DNA of 64,000 nucleotides from Ancylobacter amanitiformis (GTDB lineage Bacteria > Pseudomonadota > Alphaproteobacteria > Rhizobiales > Xanthobacteraceae), in NCBI RefSeq assembly GCF_030814815.1, contig NZ_JAUSVR010000007.1, positions 124,001 to 188,000 of the forward strand, written 5' to 3'. This document shows positions 46,830 to 55,526 of the stretch, in pieces. Under the pieces are notes generated by a model. That model saw nothing but the letters and a program-made list of their open reading frames with translations. It searched no databases and was not told the origin of the DNA. A program made the translations under genes and the position numbers. Each line of letters begins with the position of its first letter. The first letter of the stretch is position 1.

Positions 46830-47774
46830 ATGAATGTCTCCCTCCGCGCGCTGCGCTACGTGGTGACAACCGCCGATTTCGGCAATCTGACCGAGGCCGC
46901 GCGGCACCTCAACGTCTCGCAGCCCTCGATCTCGGCCGCGATCGCGCAGTTCGAGGCGGAGTGCGGCGTGCAGCTCTTCGTGCGCCACCATGCCAGGGGC
47001 GTCACCACCACCATGGCCGGCACCCGCATCATCAACGAGGCGCGGCTGCTGCTGAACCATGCGCGGGATTTCGGCCAGAACGCGCGGGCGATGGCCGACG
47101 AGGTGCGCGGCGAGATCGCGGTGGGCTGCTTCTGGACCGCCGCCACCCATTTCATGCCGGGCCTGCTCACGCGCTTCGCGCAGAGCCATCCCGGCATCAC
47201 GGTGCGCCTCGACGAGGGCGACCAGCAGCAGATCCTCGACGCGCTGGTGTCGGGGCGCACCGAACTCGCCCTGTCCTACGAGTTCGCGCGGCCGGAGGAA
47301 GTGGTGGCCGAGCCGCTCGCCGAACTGCCGCCCTATGCCGTGCTCCCCGCCGACCATCGGCTCGCGCGGCGCGAGCGCATCAGCCTCGCGGAGCTGGCCG
47401 GCGAGCCCTTCATCCTGCTCGATCTGCCGCATTCGCGGGACTATTTCATGAGCCTGTTCCGTGCGGCCGGGGTGGAGCCGCAGATCGCCTTCCGCTCGCG
47501 GGTTTATGAGCTGACGCGCGGGCTGGTCGGCCAGGGTCGGGGCTACACCATCCAGAACGTGCTGCCGCGCACGCAGATCACCCATGATGGCGGGCGCGTT
47601 GCCGCCGTGCCGCTGACCGACCGGCTGGAGCCGGTGCGCCTTGTCAGCCTCAAGCTGCGGCGGCAGGCGCCGCGCCCGGCGGTGGAAGTGTTCGCCCGCC
47701 ATCTCGCGGCAGCCTTCGCGCCGGGCGGGCTGTTCGAGCCGGGCACGCTCTCGCCGCGCACCACGGTGCGCTGA
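46830..47774 (+). CDS. LysR-family regulator of the adjacent catabolic operon
   Basis: A 314-residue LysR protein. The helix-turn-helix covers about residues 3-62 (LRALRYVVTTADFGNLTEAA, RHLNVSQPSISAAIAQFEAE). The effector domain contains GEIAVGCFWTAATHFMPGLL and ELALSYEFARPEEVVAEPLA. It is divergent from the monooxygenase operon with a palindrome between them, and is followed at 111 bp by a reductase gene on its own strand. Aromatic acid or heterocycle ligands are usual for this group. Confidence 0.9.
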   Translation: MNVSLRALRYVVTTADFGNLTEAARHLNVSQPSISAAIAQFEAECGVQLFVRHHARGVTTTMAGTRIINEARLLLNHARDFGQNARAMADEVRGEIAVGCFWTAATHFMPGLLTRFAQSHPGITVRLDEGDQQQILDALVSGRTELALSYEFARPEEVVAEPLAELPPYAVLPADHRLARRERISLAELAGEPFILLDLPHSRDYFMSLFRAAGVEPQIAFRSRVYELTRGLVGQGRGYTIQNVLPRTQITHDGGRVAAVPLTDRLEPVRLVSLKLRRQAPRPAVEVFARHLAAAFAPGGLFEPGTLSPRTTVR

Positions 47775-47885
47775 ATCGGCCGGCGTTTTACTGGCAGGAA
47801 ACAGCCGCCACCGGTACAAGGTGGCGACACCGGGCCTTTCAGGCTATCAGGCCGGTCCCGGTGGGGAGCGAGAGGGAGGCGCGCG

Positions 47886-48821
47886 ATGAGCCGCGAGGCG
47901 CTGGTTTTCTACAGCCCGGTCGATGATGCGACGGCGTGGCGCGAGGCGCTGACCGCCGAGCTTCCCGATCTCGATTTCCGCGTCGACCCCGAGGTGGGAG
48001 ACCCCAGCGATATCCGCTATGCCCTGGTCTGGGTGCCGCCGCGCGGCTTCTTCGCGCGCTTTCCCAATCTTCAGCTCGTCACCAATCTGGGCGCCGGCGT
48101 CGACGCGCTGCTCGGGCGGGACGATCTGGTGCCGGTGAAGTTTTCCCGCCTCAACGACCCCGGCATGACCGCGATGATGACGAGCTATGTCGTCTTCGCC
48201 GTCACCCGCTACGCCCGCGATATCCCGGTATTCGAGCGGGCCAAGCGGCGCGGGGAATGGGAATATGTCCATCCGCGCCCGCTGGCCGACATCAAGGTCG
48301 CGGTGCTGGGACTGGGAGAACTCGGCGCGCCGGCGGCGCGGGCGCTGGCCGGCATGGGCTACACCGTCACCGGCTGGTCGCGCTCGCCCAAGGAAATTGC
48401 CGGCGTGGCGTCGGAGACCGGCCGCGCGGGGCTGGAGCGTGTGCTCGCGGATAACGAGATCATCGTCAGCCTGCTGCCGCTGACGCCGGATCTGCGCGGC
48501 ATTCTGGGCGCGCGGGAATTCGCGCTGATGCCGAAGGGCGCGAAATTCATCAATGCCTCGCGCGGCGCGGTGGTCGACGAGGCAGCGCTGATCGCCGCCC
48601 TGCGCACGGGCCATGTCGCCGAGGCGACGCTGGATGTGTTCGAGACCGAGCCGCTGCCGCCCGATCATCCCTTCTGGACGCTCGACAATGTGCTGATCAC
48701 CCCGCATCTCGCCAGTATCACCGTGCCGAAGCTGGCCGCGCGCGACGTGGCGCAGAGCATCCGCCGGATGCGGCAGGGGCTGGCGCCGCTGCACCAGGTC
48801 GATCCCGCCCGCGGCTACTGA
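47886..48821 (+). CDS. D-2-hydroxyacid dehydrogenase, glyoxylate/hydroxypyruvate reductase A type
   Basis: A 311-residue NAD(P)H-dependent reductase. The nucleotide-binding motif is VAVLGLGELGAPAARALAGM. Catalytic Arg, Glu and His lie in FINASRGAVVDEAAL, VFETEPLPPDHPFW and LITPHLASITVPKLAARDVA, as in GhrA. It may reduce glyoxylate, hydroxypyruvate or the 2-oxo acid released by the neighbouring operon. Its end overlaps the convergent GGDEF-EAL gene by 7 bp. Confidence 0.88.
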   Translation: MSREALVFYSPVDDATAWREALTAELPDLDFRVDPEVGDPSDIRYALVWVPPRGFFARFPNLQLVTNLGAGVDALLGRDDLVPVKFSRLNDPGMTAMMTSYVVFAVTRYARDIPVFERAKRRGEWEYVHPRPLADIKVAVLGLGELGAPAARALAGMGYTVTGWSRSPKEIAGVASETGRAGLERVLADNEIIVSLLPLTPDLRGILGAREFALMPKGAKFINASRGAVVDEAALIAALRTGHVAEATLDVFETEPLPPDHPFWTLDNVLITPHLASITVPKLAARDVAQSIRRMRQGLAPLHQVDPARGY

Positions 48822-51058
48822 TCCGCCGGCCGACCCGAAGGGGCCGCGTCGCCCGCATTCGGGGCGTCGGCATTCGGGACGTCGACTTGCGGGACGTCGA
48901 CTTGCGGGGCCACCGCCAGCAGGTCCGTAGCCAGCAGGTCTCGCGCATCGGTCGGGCGGTGGAACAGGAAGCCCTGGTACATCATCGCGCCGAGTTCGCG
49001 CAGCTTGGTGAGCTGGATCTCCTCCTCCACCCCTTCGGCGACCAGTTCGAGGCCGAGCGTGCGGGCGATGGAGATGGCCGCCATCATGAGCGCCTTGTCG
49101 ATCGGGTCGCTCAGCAGGTCGCGGGTCACGCTCCAGTCGATCTTGATGCCATCGACCGGCAGGCGCTTCAGCGCCTCGAACGAATTGTAGCCATTGCCGA
49201 AATCGTCGAGATAGACATAGATCCCGCGCGCGCGCAGATCGGTGAGAAAGCGCGCGATCTCGGCAATGTCGTCAATTCCCTCGCTTTCCGTCACCTCGAT
49301 GCGGAAGGCGCTTTCCACGCCCGGATGCAGGTCCAGCAGGTCCATCAGGCTGCGCTGGAAGGCCGGGTCGGTCAGCGAGCGGGCACCGATATTGGCGGAG
49401 ACATAGTGGCCGGCGCCGCGCTCGATGAGATGGATCGCCAGATCCACCACATGCCGGCAGACCCAGCTATCGATCCGGCCCATCAGCCCGAGCCGCTGGG
49501 CTGCCGGCAGGAATTCCGCCGGCTGGCAATAGGTGCCGTTCTCGTCCACCAGCCGGATCAGCGCCTCATAGCCGAGCGGCCGGAGGTCGGCATCGACGAT
49601 GGCCTGCAAATGCAGGTGGAAGCGGCCCAGCTCGAAACCGAGCCGGATTCGCTCCGCCCAGCTGAGCCGCTGGCGGGTGTTGCTCACCTTGGGGTCGCCG
49701 AGATCGTAGAGCTGCACGCGGTCACGGCCGGATTCCTTGGCGACATAGCAGGCAGTGTCGGCGGCCGCGATCAGGCTGGAGACGGTCTTCGCATTGCCGT
49801 TGCCCCGCACAAGGCCGATGCTGAGCCCGAGCGTGAAGGCCCGGCCGCTCACGTGGAACGGACTTTCGCGCACGGTCGTGTTGAGCCGGCGGGCAATGCG
49901 CAGCGCATCGCTCTCCTCGATATTGCTGAGCACCAGGGCGAACTCGTCGCCGCCGACCCGCGCCAGCATGTCGTCGCTGCGCAGCTGGGCGCGCAGGACA
50001 TGGGAGAGCTCGCGCAGCACCTCGTCGGCGGCCGCGTGACCCACGGCATCGTTGACGCCCTTGAAGTGATCGATGTCGATCATGCCGACCCAGAGACTGC
50101 GCGGCTCGCCGTCGCGCAGATACTGGTTGAGCCGCTCCTCCAGCGCGAAGCGGTTGGGCAGACCGGTGAGCAGGTCGCTGCGCGCCTGCATGGCGACGAG
50201 GCGGGCGAATTCCGCCAGCGCCTCGCTCTGCTGGCGCAGCTGCTCGCGCATGGTGATCAGTTCGCTCTCGCGCCGCTTCTGCGCGGTGAGGTCGGCCCAG
50301 ATGCCGACCGCGCGGCCCGTGCCCATCCGCCGCAGGCTGGCCAGCATCCAGCGCCCGTCGCGCAGGGGCACCTCCGCGTGATGTTCGCGGGCGTCGAGCA
50401 ATTGCACGAGAACGTTGTCGGCGATGGCCTCGTCGACCTCGTCCGCGAACATGCCCCGGCGGCGCGCCTCGACGATGCGTTCGGAAAGTGCGCTGCCCAC
50501 CGCGAGGTCGACGCCCACCTCGGCGAAGCGGCGGCGCATGCCGTCATTGGCGAGCAGGATGCGGTTCTCGGCATCGAGCAGCACGAAGCCCTCGCCGACA
50601 CCGTCGATCGCCTCCAGCAGCTGGGCCTCGGCGGCCTTCAGCCGGGTTATGTCGCTCCACACGCAGATCGTGCCGCCATCGGGGGTGCGACTTTCGCGCA
50701 CCTGCACCCAGCCGCCGTTCTGCAGTGGAATGTCGAAGGGTTTGCCATCGGCCGCCGCATGGTGGCGCATGCGTTCGGCGATCGCGTCATCGCCTCGCGG
50801 CTCACGGGAGGCGCCGTCCGGCACCGAGGCGAGGGCGAAGAAGCTGAGGCCGTGCAGGTCGCCAAGCGGCTCAAGAAGAGGGAACAGTTCCAGAAAGCGG
50901 CGATTATGGGCAACCAGCCGGTCCTGGGCATCGAACAGTGCGAAGCCATCGGCCATGGCGTCGATCGCCGCCATCCACCGGCTCCGCTCGCGGCCGTCCG
51001 CCGTGTCGTCCGCACGCGGCGATCCAGCATATGACCGGTTCGGATGTCCAGTATTCAT
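48815..51058 (-). CDS. PAS-GGDEF-EAL cyclic-di-GMP enzyme
   Basis: A 747-residue signalling protein with no transmembrane helix. Two PAS domains come first (about 25-140 and 145-260). The GGDEF domain keeps ARVGGDEFALVLSN and an RSDD inhibitory site exactly five residues before it. The EAL domain keeps YEALIRL, NIGARS, TESEGIDD, YLDDFGNGYNSF, KIDW and EGVEEE. Both synthesis and breakdown of c-di-GMP are therefore possible. ATG 51058 follows AAGGCGGG; ATG at 51112 is an alternative. The C terminus has short QVDVP/NADAP tandem units. The PAS domains probably sense a cytosolic signal. Confidence 0.93.
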   Translation of the reverse strand: MNTGHPNRSYAGSPRADDTADGRERSRWMAAIDAMADGFALFDAQDRLVAHNRRFLELFPLLEPLGDLHGLSFFALASVPDGASREPRGDDAIAERMRHHAAADGKPFDIPLQNGGWVQVRESRTPDGGTICVWSDITRLKAAEAQLLEAIDGVGEGFVLLDAENRILLANDGMRRRFAEVGVDLAVGSALSERIVEARRRGMFADEVDEAIADNVLVQLLDAREHHAEVPLRDGRWMLASLRRMGTGRAVGIWADLTAQKRRESELITMREQLRQQSEALAEFARLVAMQARSDLLTGLPNRFALEERLNQYLRDGEPRSLWVGMIDIDHFKGVNDAVGHAAADEVLRELSHVLRAQLRSDDMLARVGGDEFALVLSNIEESDALRIARRLNTTVRESPFHVSGRAFTLGLSIGLVRGNGNAKTVSSLIAAADTACYVAKESGRDRVQLYDLGDPKVSNTRQRLSWAERIRLGFELGRFHLHLQAIVDADLRPLGYEALIRLVDENGTYCQPAEFLPAAQRLGLMGRIDSWVCRHVVDLAIHLIERGAGHYVSANIGARSLTDPAFQRSLMDLLDLHPGVESAFRIEVTESEGIDDIAEIARFLTDLRARGIYVYLDDFGNGYNSFEALKRLPVDGIKIDWSVTRDLLSDPIDKALMMAAISIARTLGLELVAEGVEEEIQLTKLRELGAMMYQGFLFHRPTDARDLLATDLLAVAPQVDVPQVDVPNADAPNAGDAAPSGRPADQ

Positions 51059-51275
51059 TATACCCGCCTTGGTCCGCCCACCCTCTACCTCGCATGTCGT
51101 ATTCAGCAACATGGCGAGACATTATCCGTTCACCCAGGGATACAAGCACCCAGCGTTCACGCGGCCGTGCATTTCAGTATTATTCTGCGGCAGGAGCAAG
51201 CCATCAACCATAAATGATTTGAAAATAAGTCAATAACGTTTCCAGTTTCAAAGTATCAGGCAGGAGGATGTGCGG

Positions 51276-51431
51276 ATGAGGGCGGAGGACGGCCTTCGGC
51301 GCGGGTGGGCGCGCTGGGCGATGATCGGCGCTGGCGCCGTGGCGGTCGCCGCGACGATCGGCCTGTGGGCGCGTCACGGTGCCGCCGTTTTCTTCGACAT
51401 GGTGACGGCCGGCTTCGCCTATTGCTTCTGA
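51276..51431 (+). CDS. Small membrane peptide upstream of the SCO gene (51 aa)
   Basis: A 51-residue ORF with a perfect AGGAGG ribosome site 8 nt before ATG 51276. The protein has a charged start (MRAEDGLRRGWARW), one hydrophobic helix (MIGAGAVAVAATIGLW) and the ending FFDMVTAGFAYCF. I have a memory of similar tiny proteins with a terminal CF next to SCO or copper genes, but cannot check it. It ends 40 bp before the SCO gene on the same strand, so it is probably co-transcribed. Too short for most gene callers. Confidence 0.65.
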   Translation: MRAEDGLRRGWARWAMIGAGAVAVAATIGLWARHGAAVFFDMVTAGFAYCF

Positions 51432-51470
51432 GGTGCCGCCGTCCCGCGCTCCCGTGAGGTCTCGCCCGTC

Positions 51471-52061
51471 ATGATGCAACGCCGTGTTCTCGTGCTTCTC
51501 GCTGTCTTCGTCATCGGTGCCGTGGCGATGGTGGCGGGCGCTCTGGCTCTGCTGCCGCGCGGTGCCGCGCCGGTGGCGAGCGCCAGTGGCGTTGGCGGGC
51601 CGTTCCAGCTGGTCGACCAGGACGGTCGCGCCGTGACGCAGGCCGATTTCGCGGGCGAGCCATTTCTCGTGTTCTTCGGCTTCACCCATTGCCCCGATGT
51701 GTGCCCGACGGCGCTCTACGACCTGTCGCAGTTGTTCGAGGCGTTGGGGCCGGATGCCGACAAGGTTCGCGGCCTGTTTGTGACCGTCGATCCCGAGCGC
51801 GACACGCCTGACGTGATGAAGTCCTATCTCGGCAGCTTCGATGCCCGCATCCGCGGCCTTTCGGGATCGCCCGAGCAGGTTGCGGCGATCATCCGCGCCT
51901 ACCGCGTCTATGCCAAGAAAGTGCCGACCAGCGACGGCGACTACACGATGGACCACACCGCCATCGTCTATCTCATGGGCAAGGACGGCAGCTTCATCGC
52001 GCCGTTCAACCTCAAGCGCCCCCCCGAGGAGGCGGCCGCCGACCTGCGGCGCTATCTCTAG
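51471..52061 (+). CDS. SCO1/SenC-family copper chaperone
   Basis: A 196-residue thioredoxin-fold protein that delivers copper to the CuA site of cytochrome oxidase. An N-terminal anchor helix (VLVLLAVFVIGAVAMVAGAL) faces the domain to the periplasm. Metal ligands are C74 and C78 in FTHCPDVCP and H162 in TMDHTAIVYL. The start is ATG 51471 or 51474. Its 3' end overlaps the antisense end of a truncated glycosyltransferase. No cytochrome oxidase genes are in the window. Confidence 0.92.
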   Translation: MMQRRVLVLLAVFVIGAVAMVAGALALLPRGAAPVASASGVGGPFQLVDQDGRAVTQADFAGEPFLVFFGFTHCPDVCPTALYDLSQLFEALGPDADKVRGLFVTVDPERDTPDVMKSYLGSFDARIRGLSGSPEQVAAIIRAYRVYAKKVPTSDGDYTMDHTAIVYLMGKDGSFIAPFNLKRPPEEAAADLRRYL

Positions 52062-52521
52062 GGCGCTTTCGAGCGAGGTGCAGGCGCCGGCGCGGCAGCC
52101 GCGCCAGCCCGTGATCGGTCTTCTCCCAGAGCTGCGGATCGGTAACGAGCTGGATCGCCGCGCGCCAGGCCGCCAGCGACATCATCAGCCAATAGGCCGG
52201 CACCAGCGGCAGCACGCGCCAGAGGCCGCTCAGCCGCCGCCGCCGCATGCCGATGGCGGTGCAGAGCAGGGCGCTCGAATAGCCGATTCCGAACACCCCG
52301 ATGCCCAGCCCCTCGACCGCGACCCGCGAAAGCTCGTCGGGATGCGGGCGGCCGAAGGCGAGGTCGCCGATGAGCACGGCGAGGAAGAAGGGGTGCACCA
52401 GCGCCGCCGCCAGCCCGCCGCCCATGAGGCAGACGAAGGCCGCGCCGCCGCCGGGCCCCGCCTCGCGCAGCAGGGCGAACGGGCGGCGCCCATGCACCAG
52501 CAGGGTCTGCATCCACCTCTT
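52012..52521 (-). pseudogene. C-terminal remnant of a family 2 membrane glycosyltransferase, cut by the phage-like element
   Basis: The frame reads WMQTLLVHGRRPFALLREAG, membrane helices GLAAALVHPFFLAVLIG and LVPAYWLMMSLAAWRAAIQL, then WEKTDHGLARLP. This is the end of a cellulose-synthase-like GT2 enzyme. WMQT normally lies in the middle of such proteins after the catalytic domain, so roughly 350-400 N-terminal residues are missing. Homology stops near 52521, where integrated DNA begins. The missing part should lie beyond the right edge. The last 50 bp overlap the SCO gene on the opposite strand. Confidence 0.8.
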
Positions 52522-52551
52522 GCAGCAAGGGAATATTCTCAAGCAGCATCA

Positions 52552-52565
52552 AAACGCTAGCGTTT
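52552..52565. promoter_or_regulatory. 14-bp perfect palindrome at the element's left end
   Basis: AAACGCTAGCGTTT lies 69 bp before the integrase ATG and about 30 bp inside the junction. A nearby GAATATTC (52531-52538) is also palindromic. Candidate recombinase or repressor binding sites. Confidence 0.5.
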
Positions 52566-52633
52566 CCCGTGGCTTCCGTCAAGCTCGACTGCTATGGGAA
52601 TGTGCTCAGGGAATGGCTGGTCGACGGTGGCTG

Positions 52634-54370
52634 ATGAAGGGCCTATCCAAGCGCAAAGGCTCCGATAACTGGCAGGGGTGGTTCCGCATCCCAGAGGCGC
52701 TTTGGAAGCGGCGAGGGGACCTTGTTGCCCTGGGCGTGGCCGATCTCGGGAAAAGTCAGGAGTTCAGAAAGTCCCTTGAGTCCGGTGACCGTGAAGAAGC
52801 GGCGCGGCGCTACCGGCTGGCACTTGATGCCTGGGACCGGAAGATGGACGCGTGGACAACGCTCCTCGCCAACGGCCCCACGAAGCTCACCCATAGGCAA
52901 CGGGTGGCGCTTGCGGCGGACTATGCGAGGGCATTCCTCGCCCGGCACGAAGACGAGCCCTTTGACGCACCAGCTTCGCCTCGCATCCCCCACGTGCCCC
53001 ACGATGGCGACAGGCGGGCGTCTGCCGTCTCCCGGTTGCCGGCCGATGAGCGACGCACGTTTCTGGCGGACCTGAAGGCCTATCGGGAGGCCAGAGAGGA
53101 GGCGGAGCGCGGGCACCGGGCGGTTGCCTTGGTTGACGCCTATCCCGTCCTACGCGCCAACCTTGGGCCGGACTTCGCGTCGGCGCTGGAGTCTATGCAC
53201 GGGGCGGACACCACGACAGTCCTCGGGGCTCAAGGGCTCCATGTCGACGCGGAGACGCGGCGGCTGATGAACCTTGAGATGACCAGCCTCATGGGAGAGG
53301 TCCAGCGCGGCCTTGAGGCGAGGCGTGACGGCGACTATCGGCCGGTGGAGCGGCTCGGGGCGGCGCCCACCTTCAGCCCGCCAGTGCCAGCCCCAAGCCC
53401 GGCGCCCATCCTCACGTTGGAGGCCTTGCTAGACCACAAAGCCACCACTCGAACCATCAAAGCCAAGACGGTGGGGCGCACTCGGTCTCACCTCAGGAAG
53501 TTCGCCGCGTTCATCGGACATGACGACGCCCGCAAAGTCACCAAGGATGATGTCCGGCGGTGGCGTGATGCTCTCATTAGCGGTGGCGAGTTGGCGACAC
53601 ACACCATCTCCGAAAGATATCTCTCCTCGCTCAGTTCGGTGCTTGAGCATGGCGTGAGGGAGTTCGACCTGCCTGCCAACGTGGCGACAGGCATTAAGGA
53701 CAATCGCAAGGTCGCCACGAAGGGGGCGAGGGAATATTCACCAGAGCAAGCCACCGAGATACTCACGGCAACCTTCCAAGGCTCCACCAAGGACATCTCG
53801 GCGCCGCACCGCAGGGCCATCTTCTGGGTTCCGTGGATCATGGCCTATACGGGTCTCAGGGTCCGCGAGGTAACGCAGTTCCGGGCGAGGCACCTCAAGG
53901 AAGACAACGGGACCCCCTATCTCCTCATCACGCCAGAGGACGGCAGCACAAAGAGCGGGAAGGCGTGGATGGTCGGAATTCACCAGCACCTTATCGACCT
54001 GGGCTTGCTGGAGTTCTTGAAGTCGCTCCGTGGCGGACCAGCGTTCTATGAGCCCTATCCTAGCGGGACCAACCTCAAGGCTCTGGAGGGACGGCACCGG
54101 GCTGAAGACGCGGCCGTGAGGGTCGGCAACTGGGTCACTGATGAGGTCGGCATCGTGGCGCCGCTAGGTCGCCCTAACCATGCGTGGCGCCATCTGTTCA
54201 CAACCAGAAGCCGCCAGTTCGACATGAGCAAAGAGGCGAGGGATTTTATGATGGGCAGCGGGGCGGGTGATGCGCGGGAAGGCTATGGCGATTGGCCACC
54301 GGAGAGGTTGGCGAAGGAGATTAACAAGCTGCCCCGCTTTCCGGTGAAGGACACGGGGTGGCGGCCTTGA
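52634..54370 (+). CDS. int: Tyrosine recombinase / phage integrase
   Basis: A 578-residue integrase. MKGLSKRKGSDNWQGWFRIP at 52634 is preferred (ATG 52613 is possible). The N-terminal 70 residues resemble the DUF6538 domain of long alphaproteobacterial integrases. A SAM-like core-binding domain starts near 270 (LTLEALLDHKATTRTIKAKT). Catalytic residues are R409 in TGLRVREVTQF, H516 and R519 in HAWRHLF, and nucleophile Y551 in REGYGDWPP. It directly follows the junction with the broken glycosyltransferase, as expected for the enzyme that made the insertion. Confidence 0.92.
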   Translation: MKGLSKRKGSDNWQGWFRIPEALWKRRGDLVALGVADLGKSQEFRKSLESGDREEAARRYRLALDAWDRKMDAWTTLLANGPTKLTHRQRVALAADYARAFLARHEDEPFDAPASPRIPHVPHDGDRRASAVSRLPADERRTFLADLKAYREAREEAERGHRAVALVDAYPVLRANLGPDFASALESMHGADTTTVLGAQGLHVDAETRRLMNLEMTSLMGEVQRGLEARRDGDYRPVERLGAAPTFSPPVPAPSPAPILTLEALLDHKATTRTIKAKTVGRTRSHLRKFAAFIGHDDARKVTKDDVRRWRDALISGGELATHTISERYLSSLSSVLEHGVREFDLPANVATGIKDNRKVATKGAREYSPEQATEILTATFQGSTKDISAPHRRAIFWVPWIMAYTGLRVREVTQFRARHLKEDNGTPYLLITPEDGSTKSGKAWMVGIHQHLIDLGLLEFLKSLRGGPAFYEPYPSGTNLKALEGRHRAEDAAVRVGNWVTDEVGIVAPLGRPNHAWRHLFTTRSRQFDMSKEARDFMMGSGAGDAREGYGDWPPERLAKEINKLPRFPVKDTGWRP

Positions 54371-54528
54371 GCCGCATAGAGTCCGCGCCGGCATGCGCAG
54401 GGTTGAATGTGGGCGAGGAAAGGTCTATGATAGAAACATCGAGTAATTTTATATAGCGCATATTCGTATTGTTTAGCTTGTGTCTATATTGAATTTTTTA
54501 GTTCTTAACAATAGGGAACGTAACTCTT

Positions 54529-54738
54529 ATGTCAAACTTTAAAATAATGGCTATAAACAATCTTCTGAGTGTTATGTCTGAAATCCGATTTCAGCGAAGC
54601 CTTCTGGCTAGTGGAAAACTGCGGACTGGTGAATACGCACCAAAATTTCGAGATACAACTATTGATGACATTATCGAATTGGACAGCCGGTTAAGAGAGT
54701 ATCACGCGGAAGTCATAAAGTTGGGCGCCAATCGCTAA
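54529..54738 (+). CDS. Small hypothetical protein (69 aa) in AT-rich DNA
   Basis: Not recognised. It encodes MSNFKIMAINNLLSVMSEIR and ends in IIELDSRLREYHAEVIKLGA, probably helical and soluble. The DNA from 54420 to 54740 is far more AT-rich than anything else in the window, so it has a separate origin. The ribosome site is weak. It lies between integrase and the serine recombinase and could be a cargo or regulatory gene of the element. Confidence 0.5.
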   Translation: MSNFKIMAINNLLSVMSEIRFQRSLLASGKLRTGEYAPKFRDTTIDDIIELDSRLREYHAEVIKLGANR

Positions 54739-54908
54739 GCTGCGTGTCCTGGCGGGCTTTCGCTAACATCATAGTCGGGCGCGTCCTACCTTATGTCGGA
54801 TGCCCTAACTCCCCCTGCGGCGGGCGCTCGATCTCTCGTGGCGCTGCGGCGTTTTGCGGTGGGGCAATGCGATCCATTGGCCCCGGATCGGATTGGCGTC
54901 CCTATGTT

Positions 54909-55526
54909 TCACGCCTCGCCCTCCCGCTTGGCCAACCTCGACAGGGTGCTCCGGGACGCTCCCGTGGCGGCGATGATGCTGGACCAGCTCTGACCCGCCT
55001 TGAGCATCTTCTGGATGGCGGCATTGCGCTGCGTATCCTCAGGGCGCCCCTTGTACCGGCCTTCGGTCTTGGCCTTCACGATGCCCTGCGCCTGTCTCCT
55101 GCGCCGGTCCTCATAGTCCTTGCGCGCAATTGCCGCGAGCATATCCAGCATCATCCCGTTGAGTGCGTCCAGCATGCGGGCCGTGAAGTCGTCCCCTTGG
55201 TTCGTCATCATCATGTGCGACGTGGGGAGGTCCAGCGCTACCACCCTCACGCGGCGCTGGCGGATTTCGTCCTTGAGCCGCTCCCAGTCGGTGGCGTTGA
55301 GCCGAGACAAGCGGTCCACCTGCTCAATGAGGAGGATGTCGCCCGGCTGGCAGTCCCCCAGCAAGCGGAACAGCTCGGGGCGGGCGAGGCTGGCACCGCT
55401 CTCGTTCTCCACGTAGGTGGCGGCGATCTTCAAGCGCCGCTCCTTGGCGAAGGCTTCAAGGTCTGCCTTGGCGCGGCTGGCGTCTTGCTCTCGGGTGCTG
55501 GCGCGAAGATAGGCTCTTACGAACAT
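54909..55526 (-). CDS. Serine recombinase (resolvase/invertase type)
   Basis: A 205-residue recombinase starting MFVRAYLRASTREQDASRAK at 55526; the nucleophile is the Ser of RAST. DILLIEQVDRLSRLNATDWE, FTARMLDALNGMMLDMLAAI and the long linker helix (EDRRRRQAQGIVKAKTEGRY) follow. The C-terminal helix-turn-helix ends SWSSIIAATGASRSTLSRLA. Size suits DNA inversion or resolution more than large-serine integration. A starting frame 72 bp longer is not preferred. Its partner sites may lie in the neighbouring repeat-rich DNA. Confidence 0.92.
   Translation of the reverse strand: MFVRAYLRASTREQDASRAKADLEAFAKERRLKIAATYVENESGASLARPELFRLLGDCQPGDILLIEQVDRLSRLNATDWERLKDEIRQRRVRVVALDLPTSHMMMTNQGDDFTARMLDALNGMMLDMLAAIARKDYEDRRRRQAQGIVKAKTEGRYKGRPEDTQRNAAIQKMLKAGQSWSSIIAATGASRSTLSRLAKREGEA

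Noticed and set aside
52500-52633. tRNA gene as phage attachment site
   Set aside because: No cloverleaf or tRNA 3' end is visible; the junction lies inside a glycosyltransferase frame.
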